NCBI GenBank assembly: GCA_964606695.1
Contig: CAZSHG010000001.1
Coordinates: 155,628 to 219,627 of the forward strand
Direction of reading: 5' to 3'
DNA from: CAZSHG01 sp964606695 [NCBI: uncultured bacterium]
GTDB lineage: Bacteria > UBP14 > UBA6098
DNA length: 64,000 nt
The notes below the pieces were generated by a model. It searched no databases, was not told the origin of the DNA, and saw nothing but the letters and a program-made list of their open reading frames with translations. A program made the translations under genes and the position numbers. This document shows positions 27,314-36,037 of the stretch, one piece after another; positions within the stretch are counted from its first letter, which is position 1, and each line of letters begins with the position of its first letter.

Positions 27314-28111
27314 TTATATGAGACAACTTCGCATGAAATCCGTCGGATCGCAGTCGTCGCGGATACCGAGGCGGGTGATAGCGAAATCGTATTTTGTAGG
27401 GTCATCGGGCGAGAATCTCCTGAATCCTTCCGTTATTTCGAGAGCCGTTTTCAAATCGACATTGTTCCTATCGGTAAGTCCGATTTTCTTAGATATGCGG
27501 TAAATATGCGTATCCACCGGCATGACAAGTTTAGCAGGTGCAAATCCTTTCCAGACTCCCGGATCGACGTCGTCGCATCTGATCATCCATTTCAAAAAGA
27601 GATTGCTCCGCTTGCAAGCGCTTCCACGGGACGGAGAGGGAAACAGATAACTGGCGTTGTTATCGAAATAGACGAGCATATCCTCCGTCCAGCAGGCAAG
27701 TGCGTGCATATATGTTTCATCCGATGGAGAGACATAAGATGAGAATCCTTTGCGTAATGACCCGTGGCGATTGATGGTATTCTTAACTCCGTGAATTAAT
27801 TTCGCCAGTTGCTCTCCGGTCGTAAAACGGTGTTTGAATCCCGAAAAATACTTCCGTAAACCCTCTTCCCTTACGTTCTCGATAAAGCCCCGCGGGGATT
27901 CACTCATTCTCGAAAGCGCGTTATCGACGCTTCTGTTAATTTGCTCGACGTTGCCATAGGCCAGAACCGCCGCGATAAGTCCGACTATTTCGCGGTCTTC
28001 ATCGCTTTTGTATTTATAAATGAATTCCAAAGGGTCGGGATGGATAAATTCCGGACGATTGTATTCGCGATACAGATTCTCCAATAATTCCCTCGTAAGC
28101 CCGTTTCCCAA
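27314..28111 (-). CDS. TIGR02757/DUF2400 family protein
   Basis: A 265-residue conserved protein typical of Bacteroidetes and relatives. Family hallmarks are visible: YKYKSDEDREIVGLIAAVLA, SPSRGSACKRSNLFLKWM, VDPGVW and PVDTHIYRISKKIGL. The last resembles the helix-hairpin-helix region of HhH-GPD DNA glycosylases, which suggests a nucleic acid role, but no function is established. It starts with TTG 28111 after GAGG. A consensus promoter about 180 bp upstream and a structured leader precede it (28112-28319). Confidence 0.85.
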   Translation of the reverse strand: MGNGLTRELLENLYREYNRPEFIHPDPLEFIYKYKSDEDREIVGLIAAVLAYGNVEQINRSVDNALSRMSESPRGFIENVREEGLRKYFSGFKHRFTTGEQLAKLIHGVKNTINRHGSLRKGFSSYVSPSDETYMHALACWTEDMLVYFDNNASYLFPSPSRGSACKRSNLFLKWMIRCDDVDPGVWKGFAPAKLVMPVDTHIYRISKKIGLTDRNNVDLKTALEITEGFRRFSPDDPTKYDFAITRLGIRDDCDPTDFMRSCLI

Positions 28112-28174
28112 TTTACCTCGATTCGGTTTCTCATATTATCGCAATCGCCGGATTTTTTTCAAGGGAAAATTTAA

Positions 28175-28319
28175 GCGACGATAGCCAGGCGGGGTTGCCA
28201 ACCAGGAGGCCGACTTATTTTTTGACTATCGCCGCGTGTCGATGTGGTCTATTCGGCAAATTTAGCTTTCGACCACCCAAAACACGACATACAATACGTC
28301 CATTTAGTTATATTGTCAA
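28175..28319 (-). promoter_or_regulatory. promoter and structured 5' leader of the TIGR02757 gene
   Basis: On the minus strand, TTGACA (28319-28314) and TATTGT (28296-28291) are separated by exactly 17 nt and predict transcription from about 28284. The leader then holds hairpin GTGGTC/GACCAC (28276-28271 with 28249-28244, 21-nt loop). A 10-bp stem GCGGCGATAG (28235-28226) / CTATCGTCGC (28184-28175) follows. Read as minus-strand RNA its one non-Watson-Crick pair is G-U; on the plus strand it would be A-C. Inside lies GGTT-ggc-AACC within GGC...GCC. The region is otherwise non-coding; it is not a riboswitch class I can name. Confidence 0.6.
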
Positions 28320-28421
28320 CGATTATTCTTGATTCGAGGCCGAAAATCCACGGAAATAGCTTGAAATATCCGCTGAAAGACGTTTATTTTTAATTAGATA
28401 AACTAATTCCCGGATGGGATT

Positions 28422-29948
28422 ATGAAAAAGACTGCCGCAGTTGGAATTATTTTCGCGATGTGCACGATATTCGCCGTCGAGGGTTACTATAAAGACCTTT
28501 TCATGGATGGCGGTGCGGAATTAACCTCGCGGACGACCTTACCCTCCGCGGATACACTCGGCCTTGTCATGGAGTTCTTAGCGACGTCCAGTTCCACCTT
28601 CCAGAATTCGATTATGGTCGAGAATGCCGACGACTTCAACGGTTATCTTCTTTACCCCGACGGGTCGCCTCGCTTTCGTATAATATACACCAATGGCGGT
28701 TCGGCGACGTCGCACGGTAATTCTCTCGGCGAGGAAGGCCGGCAAAGGATCCGCGATTTCTTCCATTCCGGCGGGTGCTACACTGGATCATGCGCCGGCG
28801 CGTTTATCACTTCGTTGCATTATCAATCCACCGGCATCTGGGAACCATACTATCATATCTGGCCGGGCAGGACGGCTTCTACCGGTGTTTCCGGCGTCTA
28901 TACCGGCCATTTCGTCGAACCGGGAGCGGGAATACTGGAATATTATGATTTCGGCGGGGATATGTATATAGATAGTATAATCCACATGGGCGGATGTTAC
29001 GCACGCGAGAGTATCGACTGGCCGCCGGAAACCGAAGTCCAGCTACGATACGATTATCCCGGATACACGATGGACGAGGAGCCCAGTTGCTGGGCATATA
29101 AGGGCGCGGATACCACCGGAAGGCTCGTAGTTATTGGCTCGCACCCGGAGGGAATCGAGAGTGGCGAACGGCTCGAGCTGATGTGCGCAATGTTGCTGTA
29201 TGCACTCGACGGGCAGGGCATTTTCCGGTCAAAGGGGGAATTAGCCAACGGCGTGCCCAGAGTTATGGATAGAGAGACAACCGACGGCGACCCGGCATAT
29301 ACCAAAATAGGCGATCTGCAGTATCATCATTTCACTTTGAATTTACCGGAAGGCACTTCGAATCTCAGGGTCGATCTTGTCGGCGAAACGGGATACGATT
29401 TTGATTTATTTATACGCCATGGCGGTTTCGCAATCCTGGACTCTTTCGATTTATCCGATATTAGCGAGGGCGATGTTAAGGTCTTAACTATACCCGCGCC
29501 GGCAAGCGGCGAATGGTTTGTTTCGGTGAAACTGGATACGACGATTTTCGCGGTCAACACGCCGGACGACTACTATTATACCGGCGCAATGGAGCTCCTT
29601 AACGGTCTTTCATACACAATTTCCGCGATCTGGGATACGGCGATACTATGCTCTGAGGCCGGACTGGCCGGCAAATTTCAACTCATCGGAAACTCGCCAA
29701 ATCCATTTAATGACGCCACTTCTATCGAGTTCGTCCTGCCCGAACCGGGCGAAGTTAAAATCGAAATCTACACCGCCGATGGAAGGTTTATCGACCGTAT
29801 CGCGGAAGGACGATTCGACGCTGGACGCAACGCAGTCCCCTGGGGCGGGCGCTACGCAAATGGTGAGAAGTGTCCGTCGGGATTATATCTATATTCGATA
29901 CAAACCCCGGAAAATTCTTCTACCGGAAAAATGTTAATGTTAAAATAA
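28422..29948 (+). CDS. secreted class I glutamine-amidotransferase-fold protein with PPC and sorting domains
   Basis: 508 residues with a signal peptide. The N-terminal ~260 residues resemble the BPL_N/class I glutaminase fold: a nucleophile elbow GGCYTGSCAGA with Cys124, and a C-terminal GSHPEG placing His241 and Glu243 as the partners expected for a Cys-His-Glu triad. A pre-peptidase C-terminal (PPC)-like beta domain follows (YHHFTLNLPEGTSNLRVDL ... DFDLFIRHG). The protein ends with a sorting-type domain (NSPNPFNDATSIEF ... CPSGLYLYSIQ ... MLMLK). Such hydrolase folds are normally cytoplasmic, so an exported version is unusual. The substrate is unknown. The next gene follows 10 bp later. 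Confidence 0.75.
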   Translation: MKKTAAVGIIFAMCTIFAVEGYYKDLFMDGGAELTSRTTLPSADTLGLVMEFLATSSSTFQNSIMVENADDFNGYLLYPDGSPRFRIIYTNGGSATSHGNSLGEEGRQRIRDFFHSGGCYTGSCAGAFITSLHYQSTGIWEPYYHIWPGRTASTGVSGVYTGHFVEPGAGILEYYDFGGDMYIDSIIHMGGCYARESIDWPPETEVQLRYDYPGYTMDEEPSCWAYKGADTTGRLVVIGSHPEGIESGERLELMCAMLLYALDGQGIFRSKGELANGVPRVMDRETTDGDPAYTKIGDLQYHHFTLNLPEGTSNLRVDLVGETGYDFDLFIRHGGFAILDSFDLSDISEGDVKVLTIPAPASGEWFVSVKLDTTIFAVNTPDDYYYTGAMELLNGLSYTISAIWDTAILCSEAGLAGKFQLIGNSPNPFNDATSIEFVLPEPGEVKIEIYTADGRFIDRIAEGRFDAGRNAVPWGGRYANGEKCPSGLYLYSIQTPENSSTGKMLMLK

Positions 29949-29958
29949 TGGAGTAACA

Positions 29959-32121
29959 ATGCGAAACGGGACGATTTTTCTTCTAATTATAATCTTAACT
30001 ACTTCGCTTTTTGCGTTCGGAGATATCCAGACGGGAAGCACCGGATCGGGCACATCGTCGATGTTAAACCGAAGTATCGTGCGGGATTCCGGCGGATGGT
30101 TATATGCGGTTTATATAAACACGGAAACCGATCCTAAAAGCGTTTGGATTTCCAGAAGCACCGACGGCGGAATGACATGGGACAGCGAATGGCAGGAGGT
30201 TACGGACACAAGCTCCTATGGACGACACGAGCTAATTTCCGGTTGTTCGATGGCAATAGACGATGATGACAAACTCTACGTCCTCTGGCATCGATACCAA
30301 TACTCCCCGACGCATCATAGCGCTTATCTCCGTAGATGTGCAGATATCGGGACTTCGCCGGCCTGGAGCGATATCCATTGTATATTTACAGCAAGCATTA
30401 AAACCAACGATTCGGGCATAGCCATCGATTCTGACGGTTATGTTTGGTTAATTACCGGCGGACCGACGAATTGGAAATCCCAACTCTGGAAATCCACCTT
30501 GCCCTATGCGGAGGGATTTACATTCGAGGAACTCGGATGTCCGTCATCGGGATCATCGCAGGGCACGAGCATCTGTATCGACGCGGAAGATAACGTCCAC
30601 GTCGGGTATTACGATAGCGGCGTTAGCACCAATTATGCGATGCACCGGATTTACGATGGGACGTCATGGCAACCAACTATAGGCGTCGGCAACGGCAGTA
30701 GCGGCGGTAGAGATCACAATTGCGGGCTCTCCGCCGACGCACTCGGCAACGTGCATATCCTTTATGGAGATAACGTCGGCGACGTATCTTCGACCTGGCA
30801 CTTCCGCTATCGCCTATGGCATCCGGATTCCGGAATGGGCGATCCGGTAGATATCGCGTCTTTCGCGACAACCCTTTACGACGGTGTCGCCAACAGGAAT
30901 GTATCGAGTATTGCGTGTAACGAAGCCACCGGGGAGGTTTTCGTCCTTCTACGCGATTTAAGCGAGGGAGGTTCGCTATGCCTTTACAGCAAAGGCCTCG
31001 ACGATTCTGCATTCACGATGGCCGAAGAGATAACCGGCGATACTATGGCATTACATTATTATTACTTGCCCAGGATTAGAGGCTGTTTGTATCCGCCTTC
31101 CAATCGCACCGGAAACACCATCGAGATGTCCTGGGTTCAGGACCGAAGCGGATCGGCTCACGCGCCGTTTTATCGATACCAGCTTTCGGAAGGTCCTTAC
31201 CTGACGACAATCTGGCCGCCCTTCGGCTCATGGGTTACCGAGGATACTTTCGTCGTGCTTATTTTTACCGATTATGACGGTCTCGATGAATCGTCGGTGG
31301 AACTATCCGTCAACTCGACAGTCTATACTGGCTCGGACGACGAAGTTATGGTATCGGGCGACAGCGTTATATTCCGGGACTCTTCAGAATGGGAAAACGG
31401 CGATACCGTTACCATAGAACTCATTGCTATTGCGGATTTGCTCGGCAACGAATCCCCCGACAGCGGGACTACGGTGGCATTTTATGTCGACAAAGCACCG
31501 CCGTTCATTGCATACCGCGAACCGGATTCGGCAGAGGTATTCGATTTCATCCCCACGGGCGCGATGATAGAATATTACGACGCCGGTTCAGGCACAGACA
31601 GCATGAGCTGGATGCTGACAATAGAGGGGAACACTCTGATGGCACCATCCGGCCCAGGGTTAATGATCGAGGGGGACTCGGTGATATACGTCTCTTATGC
31701 GGAGGCAGGAATCTCGATCCCGGAAGACGACACGGCCTGGATAGAGTTCATGATAGCAGATAAACCCGATATCGGATCGCCGAATATTCATAACTACATG
31801 TGGTGGTTCTATTCATCGACTGGAATCGAAGAGGCGTCTCGCCCCGGGGCTTTCGATATTTCGATCTCACCGAATCCATTTAACTCCGCCGTAACCATCG
31901 AAATCTCGAATCTTCCAGACGGTGTTACGGATCCGATAATCTGTGTTACCGATATTTCAGGCCGAACCATAGACGAAATCGACCCGAGGGAAACTTCCAA
32001 TTCAACAGGTAATATCTCCGTCGTCTGGTGTCCCGAAAGAGAGATTCCATCGGGGATATATTATTTCCGATTGAAAGGGAACGCTGAGGAGATAACAAAA
32101 ACGGGCGTCTATCTTAAATAA
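29959..32121 (+). CDS. secreted sialidase-like beta-propeller protein with sorting domain
   Basis: 720 residues with a signal peptide (ends near FAFG). The first ~400 residues show repeated blades with Asp-box-like signatures (SRSTDGGMTWDSEW, SGIAIDSDGYVWL, ICIDAEDNVHVGYY, GLSADALGNVHILYGD), as in BNR/sialidase propellers. An Ig-like region (LTTIWPPFGSWVTEDTFVV) and a C-terminal sorting-type domain (SPNPFNSAVTIEI ... SGIYYFRLKG ... GVYLK) follow. I do not see the full arginine triad of a sialidase, so it may bind rather than cut glycans. It is probably co-transcribed with the preceding gene. Confidence 0.75.
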   Translation: MRNGTIFLLIIILTTSLFAFGDIQTGSTGSGTSSMLNRSIVRDSGGWLYAVYINTETDPKSVWISRSTDGGMTWDSEWQEVTDTSSYGRHELISGCSMAIDDDDKLYVLWHRYQYSPTHHSAYLRRCADIGTSPAWSDIHCIFTASIKTNDSGIAIDSDGYVWLITGGPTNWKSQLWKSTLPYAEGFTFEELGCPSSGSSQGTSICIDAEDNVHVGYYDSGVSTNYAMHRIYDGTSWQPTIGVGNGSSGGRDHNCGLSADALGNVHILYGDNVGDVSSTWHFRYRLWHPDSGMGDPVDIASFATTLYDGVANRNVSSIACNEATGEVFVLLRDLSEGGSLCLYSKGLDDSAFTMAEEITGDTMALHYYYLPRIRGCLYPPSNRTGNTIEMSWVQDRSGSAHAPFYRYQLSEGPYLTTIWPPFGSWVTEDTFVVLIFTDYDGLDESSVELSVNSTVYTGSDDEVMVSGDSVIFRDSSEWENGDTVTIELIAIADLLGNESPDSGTTVAFYVDKAPPFIAYREPDSAEVFDFIPTGAMIEYYDAGSGTDSMSWMLTIEGNTLMAPSGPGLMIEGDSVIYVSYAEAGISIPEDDTAWIEFMIADKPDIGSPNIHNYMWWFYSSTGIEEASRPGAFDISISPNPFNSAVTIEISNLPDGVTDPIICVTDISGRTIDEIDPRETSNSTGNISVVWCPEREIPSGIYYFRLKGNAEEITKTGVYLK

Positions 32122-32128
32122 ACGCCCG
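32097..32128 (-). terminator. terminator for the ilvE/membrane-protein operon
   Basis: Hairpin CGGGCGT (32102-32108) / ACGCCCG (32122-32128). On the minus strand it is followed by five T, which suits the transcript ending at 32136. It overlaps the last codons of the convergent plus-strand gene. Confidence 0.7.
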
Positions 32129-32135
32129 CCCTCTT

Positions 32136-32459
32136 CTATTCTTCTCGATTGTCCGGTTTGTCCGAAATTTCGGATTCTTCCAGCTTTTTTCTATCGGTAA
32201 GGTATCTTATCGCCAGCGCGAGGCCATACAGAAACAGGAATACATGAACGAAAAGCGGGAAATAAGCCCATTGGATACGATATCTCAGTAAAACCATGAT
32301 ATCCGCGAAAATCAAAACAGCACCACCGAAACCGGGGACCAATACCGGTAACGCGCGGATTTTTGGCACATTCCTTCGGATGAACGAGATCCGTATCGGC
32401 CAGCCTATCAGATAAAGTGCACCGATGATTGTAAGGGCAATATAGACGCCCTCATTCAT
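32136..32459 (-). CDS. small three-helix membrane protein of unknown function
   Basis: A 107-residue protein with three hydrophobic segments (YIALTIIGALYLIG, LVPGFGGAVLIFADIMVLL, YFPLFVHVFLFLYGLALAI) and a charged C-terminal tail. I do not recognise a family. It overlaps the preceding gene by 8 nt (ATGAATGA), so it is the last gene of the ilvE operon and translationally coupled. Confidence 0.65.
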   Translation of the reverse strand: MNEGVYIALTIIGALYLIGWPIRISFIRRNVPKIRALPVLVPGFGGAVLIFADIMVLLRYRIQWAYFPLFVHVFLFLYGLALAIRYLTDRKKLEESEISDKPDNREE

Positions 32460-32898
32460 TGTCGGATACCTTTTTCTTTTTCCATTTCGTAGTCAGAACG
32501 GACCATGAATCGGTGTAGCCACACTTTGGACAGGTAACTGTTTTGCGAGACATAGTCGGGTTATCCGGTAGCGGTTCGTCGGTTACCTGTAACCATGCGC
32601 CGCATTCGGGGCATTTCTCGCCCCAACATATACGATGCCATATCCCGCCCTCGATTATGTGGAAAAATAGAAGCCCTATCGCCCACGCGACAAACCAGTT
32701 TATCCCGCGAAGTCTTGTTAACGCCCAGATGTCGGGTATTATCAGCAGGACAAGGAATATCACGCCGCCGATAATCGCGGAATTGCGGGTGCGCCCCTCA
32801 CCGCGAACCTGCGGCGAGATATATATCAACCACAGGAGGAAAACCAGCCCGATACCGGTGGATATATAGAAATAAAGTTTCAAGGCAAGAGACTGCAT
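32452..32898 (-). CDS. membrane protein with C-terminal zinc ribbon
   Basis: A 148-residue protein with about three membrane segments, then CPECGAWLQ and CPKCGYTDS separated by ~22 residues, a four-Cys zinc ribbon facing the cytoplasm or solvent. No family recognised. Its ATG follows the ilvE stop with no gap (32899/32898), so it is co-translated with ilvE. Confidence 0.65.
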   Translation of the reverse strand: MQSLALKLYFYISTGIGLVFLLWLIYISPQVRGEGRTRNSAIIGGVIFLVLLIIPDIWALTRLRGINWFVAWAIGLLFFHIIEGGIWHRICWGEKCPECGAWLQVTDEPLPDNPTMSRKTVTCPKCGYTDSWSVLTTKWKKKKVSDNE

Positions 32899-33885
32899 TT
32901 AATCCTCATATACGTAGGTCAACCAGCCGAATTTATCTTCTGCTTTTCCCTCGACTATATCGAAGAATCTCTGTTGTATCTGTCTGGTAATCTCGCCCCG
33001 CGAGCCTTTTCCTATCGGTATTCTATCCACGGTCGCTATGGGTGAGACTTCCGCCGCACTACCCGTGAAAAACGCCTCGTCGGCGACGTAAATCATTTCC
33101 CTGGGAATCCTCTGTTCCACGATCTCGAATCCCAGGTCGCGGGCTATCTTGATAGCGGAATCTCTGGTGATGCCGGGGAGTTCGCTTCCGCTGAGCGGCG
33201 GTGTGAATATCTTGCCGTATTTTATAACGAAGATATTCATCGCGGAGCCTTCGGATATGAAGCCGTCCATATCGAGTGCGATGCCGTCTACGTAACCGTT
33301 AATCATGGCCTCCATCTTGATTAGCTGGGAGTTCATGTAATTGGCGCAGGCCTTGGCCATTCCGGGGAAAGTATTAGGCGCAATTCTTGTCCAGCTACTG
33401 AACTGGACATCGACTCCGCGCTCTATAGCGTCCTCGCCGAGATATTTTCCCCATTCCCAAACGGCTATAGCGAAATGCGGTTTGCAGTTAAATGGGCTCA
33501 CGCCGAGGGCTTCGTTGCCACGGTAGATCAGTGGCCGAACGTAGCAATTCTTCAGCCCGTTGACACGAATAGTCTCGAGCGTCGCCTTGTTAACCTCCTC
33601 GACCGTGTAATCCAGGAACATCTCGTTCGGGAACATCCTACTGCCGTCCGGTTTGACCGGGTTACATTCGATTGTCATTCGATAGATCTTCGCCGAATCG
33701 AGAAGCCTTCGGCTGTGATCGTTAAGGCGGAATACCGCGGGGCCGTTTATAGTATTGTAACAGCGCTCGCCCTCGAAAACGCCCGACCCATAATGGATCA
33801 CGTGAGATAAAATATGAACCTTCGCCTCGTCATGGCTGATGAATTCACCGTCCAGCCAGATTTTCTCACTTCCGGGAAATGGCAT
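32899..33885 (-). CDS. ilvE: branched-chain amino acid aminotransferase
   Basis: A 328-residue fold type IV PLP enzyme for Val/Leu/Ile transamination. The sequence HVIHYGSGVFEGERCY is the N-terminal signature, the PLP lysine lies in MAKACANYMNS, and EGSAMNIFV and TGSAAEVSPIATVD are the conserved cofactor loops. This matches IlvE, although D-amino-acid transaminases share the fold. AGGAG precedes the ATG and a TTGACT-N17-TAAATT promoter lies at 33925-33953. No other branched-chain biosynthesis genes are adjacent. Confidence 0.93.
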   Translation of the reverse strand: MPFPGSEKIWLDGEFISHDEAKVHILSHVIHYGSGVFEGERCYNTINGPAVFRLNDHSRRLLDSAKIYRMTIECNPVKPDGSRMFPNEMFLDYTVEEVNKATLETIRVNGLKNCYVRPLIYRGNEALGVSPFNCKPHFAIAVWEWGKYLGEDAIERGVDVQFSSWTRIAPNTFPGMAKACANYMNSQLIKMEAMINGYVDGIALDMDGFISEGSAMNIFVIKYGKIFTPPLSGSELPGITRDSAIKIARDLGFEIVEQRIPREMIYVADEAFFTGSAAEVSPIATVDRIPIGKGSRGEITRQIQQRFFDIVEGKAEDKFGWLTYVYED

Positions 33886-33924
33886 AATATCTCCTTTTTT
33901 TATTTTACTACTGCCATAAATATT

Positions 33925-33953
33925 AATTTATTTTTATTGGCGTTCTAAGTCAA
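33925..33953 (-). promoter_or_regulatory. predicted promoter of ilvE operon
   Basis: Minus-strand TTGACT (33953-33948), 17-nt spacer, TAAATT (33930-33925); predicted start about 33918, some 30 nt before the ilvE ATG. Confidence 0.6.
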
Positions 33954-33976
33954 GCCCAAAGCTATTTTTCAGAAGA

Positions 33977-34564
33977 TCAATCGTCGGACATTCTCCGAAC
34001 GCGGTATTGGATTATCGCCGAATCGTCGCCAAACGTGCTAACTTTAACTTTATAATAACGTTGATTGAGAGGGAATAGCCTTATAAAGGAACTTATCAGC
34101 GCCAGAATTCCGGCGAAGAGAATAACCGTTAATTCCGCCGTGAGGATAAACGAATGTTCGCCGATTATTCTCTCGTTAACCAGCGCATCGAGTATGATAT
34201 ACAGCAATGTCAAACCTATTATTGTGGCAATCAGAGAAATGGCCAATTTTGCAAATGCCGATTCGGGCTCTTCATCGTATTTATATTTTTCGCCGGCTTC
34301 GAGTTTCTCCACCACCTTCTTTTCGCTTTCGGCGAGTTTATCCATGACTTTCATGTGTCCAACGGTAAAAAGCATAACCCACAACAGCGCCCCGCCCCAG
34401 ATCACGATCTCATTAAGAAGGTTCAAATCAGTTTCCAGGGCGTAATCCAATCCTGCCGCCAGAGCCATTGTTATTACCATAACAGTAACCACGATTAGCC
34501 AGTTTTCGGAGCGGCGTCTGGGGTATGTCCCTTTTATCTCCGAAATTAATGCTTTTCTATCCAC
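33977..34564 (-). CDS. four-helix membrane protein of unknown function
   Basis: A 195-residue protein with two N-terminal and two C-terminal hydrophobic helices, separated by a charged cytoplasmic-like stretch rich in Glu/Lys (DKLAESEKKVVEKLEAGEKYKYDEEPE). No family recognised. The start is GTG 34564 with GGAGG 4 nt upstream. That Shine-Dalgarno lies inside a short overlapping upstream frame (34546-34575), suggesting translational coupling. A TTGATT-N17-TATTAT promoter precedes it. Confidence 0.65.
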   Translation of the reverse strand: MDRKALISEIKGTYPRRRSENWLIVVTVMVITMALAAGLDYALETDLNLLNEIVIWGGALLWVMLFTVGHMKVMDKLAESEKKVVEKLEAGEKYKYDEEPESAFAKLAISLIATIIGLTLLYIILDALVNERIIGEHSFILTAELTVILFAGILALISSFIRLFPLNQRYYKVKVSTFGDDSAIIQYRVRRMSDD

Positions 34565-34575
34565 GGTTCCTCCAT
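34546..34575 (-). other. overlapping upstream mini-frame (MEEPWIEKH)
   Basis: ATG at 34575 is preceded by GGAGG 7 nt upstream and runs 9 codons to TAA. It contains the Shine-Dalgarno and start codon of the 33977-34564 gene in another frame. Its ribosome site is as good as that of the main gene. It could be a leader that couples or restrains translation; expression is unproven. Confidence 0.35.
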
Positions 34576-34599
34576 AAATTTCCTCCGCTTAAACATATA

Positions 34600-34628
34600 A
34601 TAATATTACAAATCTATCTTATAATCAA
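34600..34628 (-). promoter_or_regulatory. predicted promoter for the 33977-34564 gene
   Basis: Minus-strand TTGATT (34628-34623), 17-nt spacer, TATTAT (34605-34600). The rest of the 34565-34835 spacer is AT-rich with short imperfect inverted repeats (TTCCC-gag-GGGAA, CACAAT/ATTGTG) and no recognisable gene. Confidence 0.6.
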
Positions 34629-34835
34629 GGGAATATCCGGCAATACTATGATTTTTATATTCTTTTTCAATTTATCCCCTATATCCAAATTCCCGAGGGG
34701 AAGAATTCCCACAATATCGGCGGGAGCATTGTGCGTTACCGCCAGGATATCGGATTTTTCGTGATTTCGCGGAAGACAATTATTGCCTTGACTTTTTATC
34801 TTAACTGTATCAATTTAATAGTCAAGGAGGTAATT

Positions 34836-35621
34836 ATGAAGAAACTATCATTTATCGTTCTTATGGGATTACTAATAGCATTAGTAATTCTCGGGGTCGC
34901 CTGTTCCGGTAGTGATCCTGAACCTGACAGGCCCGAGATACCGGGTTCAGAAACCGTTACTACGGACTTTTCGGCTTTCACGTCGGCAAGTTCTGCGCGA
35001 CCTATGGAGACCTGCGCGCATTTCGACACAGCCGCGGCGTTCGTGGTCGTTTGGGGTAGCCTGACACAGCTTTTCCTCGCGCTTCCGCGTATCGCGTTTG
35101 TCCTGGCGCTTTCGCAGGAACCAATCTACGACGGCGACATGAAATGGACGTGGACTTTCGGCGCAGATACAAACAATATTTCGCTTTCCGCACAAATTGT
35201 CGAGGACGATAGCGTCGAATGGGAGATGCGAGTTACAAACACCGAGCTGTCGAATTTCCTCTGGTATGACGGCAAATGCGATTTTCACGCAGTTGGCGGA
35301 TGGTGGAGATTCTACGATGTCGATGACGGCGCCGCGCTGTGGATAGGATGGCAGGATGACACGGGAGACACGACCGCCGAATTAACTCTCGCAAATATCA
35401 ATACGGTCGATCCTAACTATGGCGATTCTCTGCATTATGAGGTCGACGGCGAAATGGCGAACGTGTGGTTACGCGATATCGACGGCGGAAGACCGGGAAG
35501 ATGGAACGTCACCTGGAATCTGCTGACGTATTACGGCCAGATTATCTATCCCGAGGAAACTTCGGGATGTTGGGACGAAGCTCTCGAATGCATTCCCTGC
35601 GATAGTATTCCTGTGAATTAA
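34836..35621 (+). CDS. secreted lipoprotein of unknown function
   Basis: 261 residues. AAGGAGG lies 5 nt before ATG 34836; the frame extends further up but without an RBS. The N-terminus is a lipoprotein signal with lipobox LGVAC and an SGSDPEPDRPE linker. The mature part is rich in Trp, Asp and Thr and predicts a beta-rich fold (WEMRVTNTELSNFLWYDGKCDFHAVGGWW). No domain recognised. Convergent with the next gene, with a terminator between. Confidence 0.75.
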   Translation: MKKLSFIVLMGLLIALVILGVACSGSDPEPDRPEIPGSETVTTDFSAFTSASSARPMETCAHFDTAAAFVVVWGSLTQLFLALPRIAFVLALSQEPIYDGDMKWTWTFGADTNNISLSAQIVEDDSVEWEMRVTNTELSNFLWYDGKCDFHAVGGWWRFYDVDDGAALWIGWQDDTGDTTAELTLANINTVDPNYGDSLHYEVDGEMANVWLRDIDGGRPGRWNVTWNLLTYYGQIIYPEETSGCWDEALECIPCDSIPVN

Positions 35622-35623
35622 TC

Positions 35624-35651
35624 AAAAAACCCCCGGGATAATTCCCGGGGG
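35624..35651 (-). terminator. intrinsic terminator at the end of the lolD-panD operon
   Basis: A 9-bp stem CCCCCGGGA/TCCCGGGGG with loop TAAT. On the minus strand it is followed by six T (35629-35624), terminating the transcript that ends at 35678. Confidence 0.9.
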
Positions 35652-35677
35652 GAATCAACATCCAATTTATCGGTTTA

Positions 35678-36037
35678 CTATTCAATTTCTTCCAGAAACT
35701 CATCGATAGCTTCCATCGGGGAATAGGAGACGACGTCCGCGTGAGCCAGCATATTAGCCTTTTCGTTCTCCTCCGCAAACCGAATGAAACTTTCCTTCAG
35801 GGAGAGCCACAGGCTTTCGTCTTCGGCAATGCCTAATTTTTCCAATAATCTGTCGATGTTATCGTAGTTAGTTTCTGCCAGATTATACACAACGAAAAGT
35901 TCGCCCTTTTCTTCGTCTAATTTGGCGGAAATAATCCCTTCTTGCCGTTCCAACAACGCGGGCAGATCGAGGGCTTCGCATTCTTCCCTGTTCAGATTAT
36001 GAACCGTTATCTTTCTTTTCTTGATGATTTCGAGCAT
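35678..36037 (-). CDS. small acidic protein with heavy-metal-domain-like N-terminus
   Basis: A 119-residue protein. Residues 8-70 (RKITVHNLNREECEALDLPALLERQEGIISAKLDEEKGELFVVYNL) follow the beta-alpha-beta pattern of HMA-like domains but lack the CxxC metal site. A helical acidic tail follows. The function is unknown. Its ATG overlaps the previous gene's TAA by one base (TAATG), indicating coupled translation. Confidence 0.6.
   Translation of the reverse strand: MLEIIKKRKITVHNLNREECEALDLPALLERQEGIISAKLDEEKGELFVVYNLAETNYDNIDRLLEKLGIAEDESLWLSLKESFIRFAEENEKANMLAHADVVSYSPMEAIDEFLEEIE

Noticed and set aside
28175-28235. Leader stem as a member of the GGGGCGTCG family or as a ZTP riboswitch (CCGCCTGG present)
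   Set aside because: No GGGGCGTCG outer stem and no three-arm layout. The other conserved ZTP riboswitch parts are not seen and the gene has no folate link.
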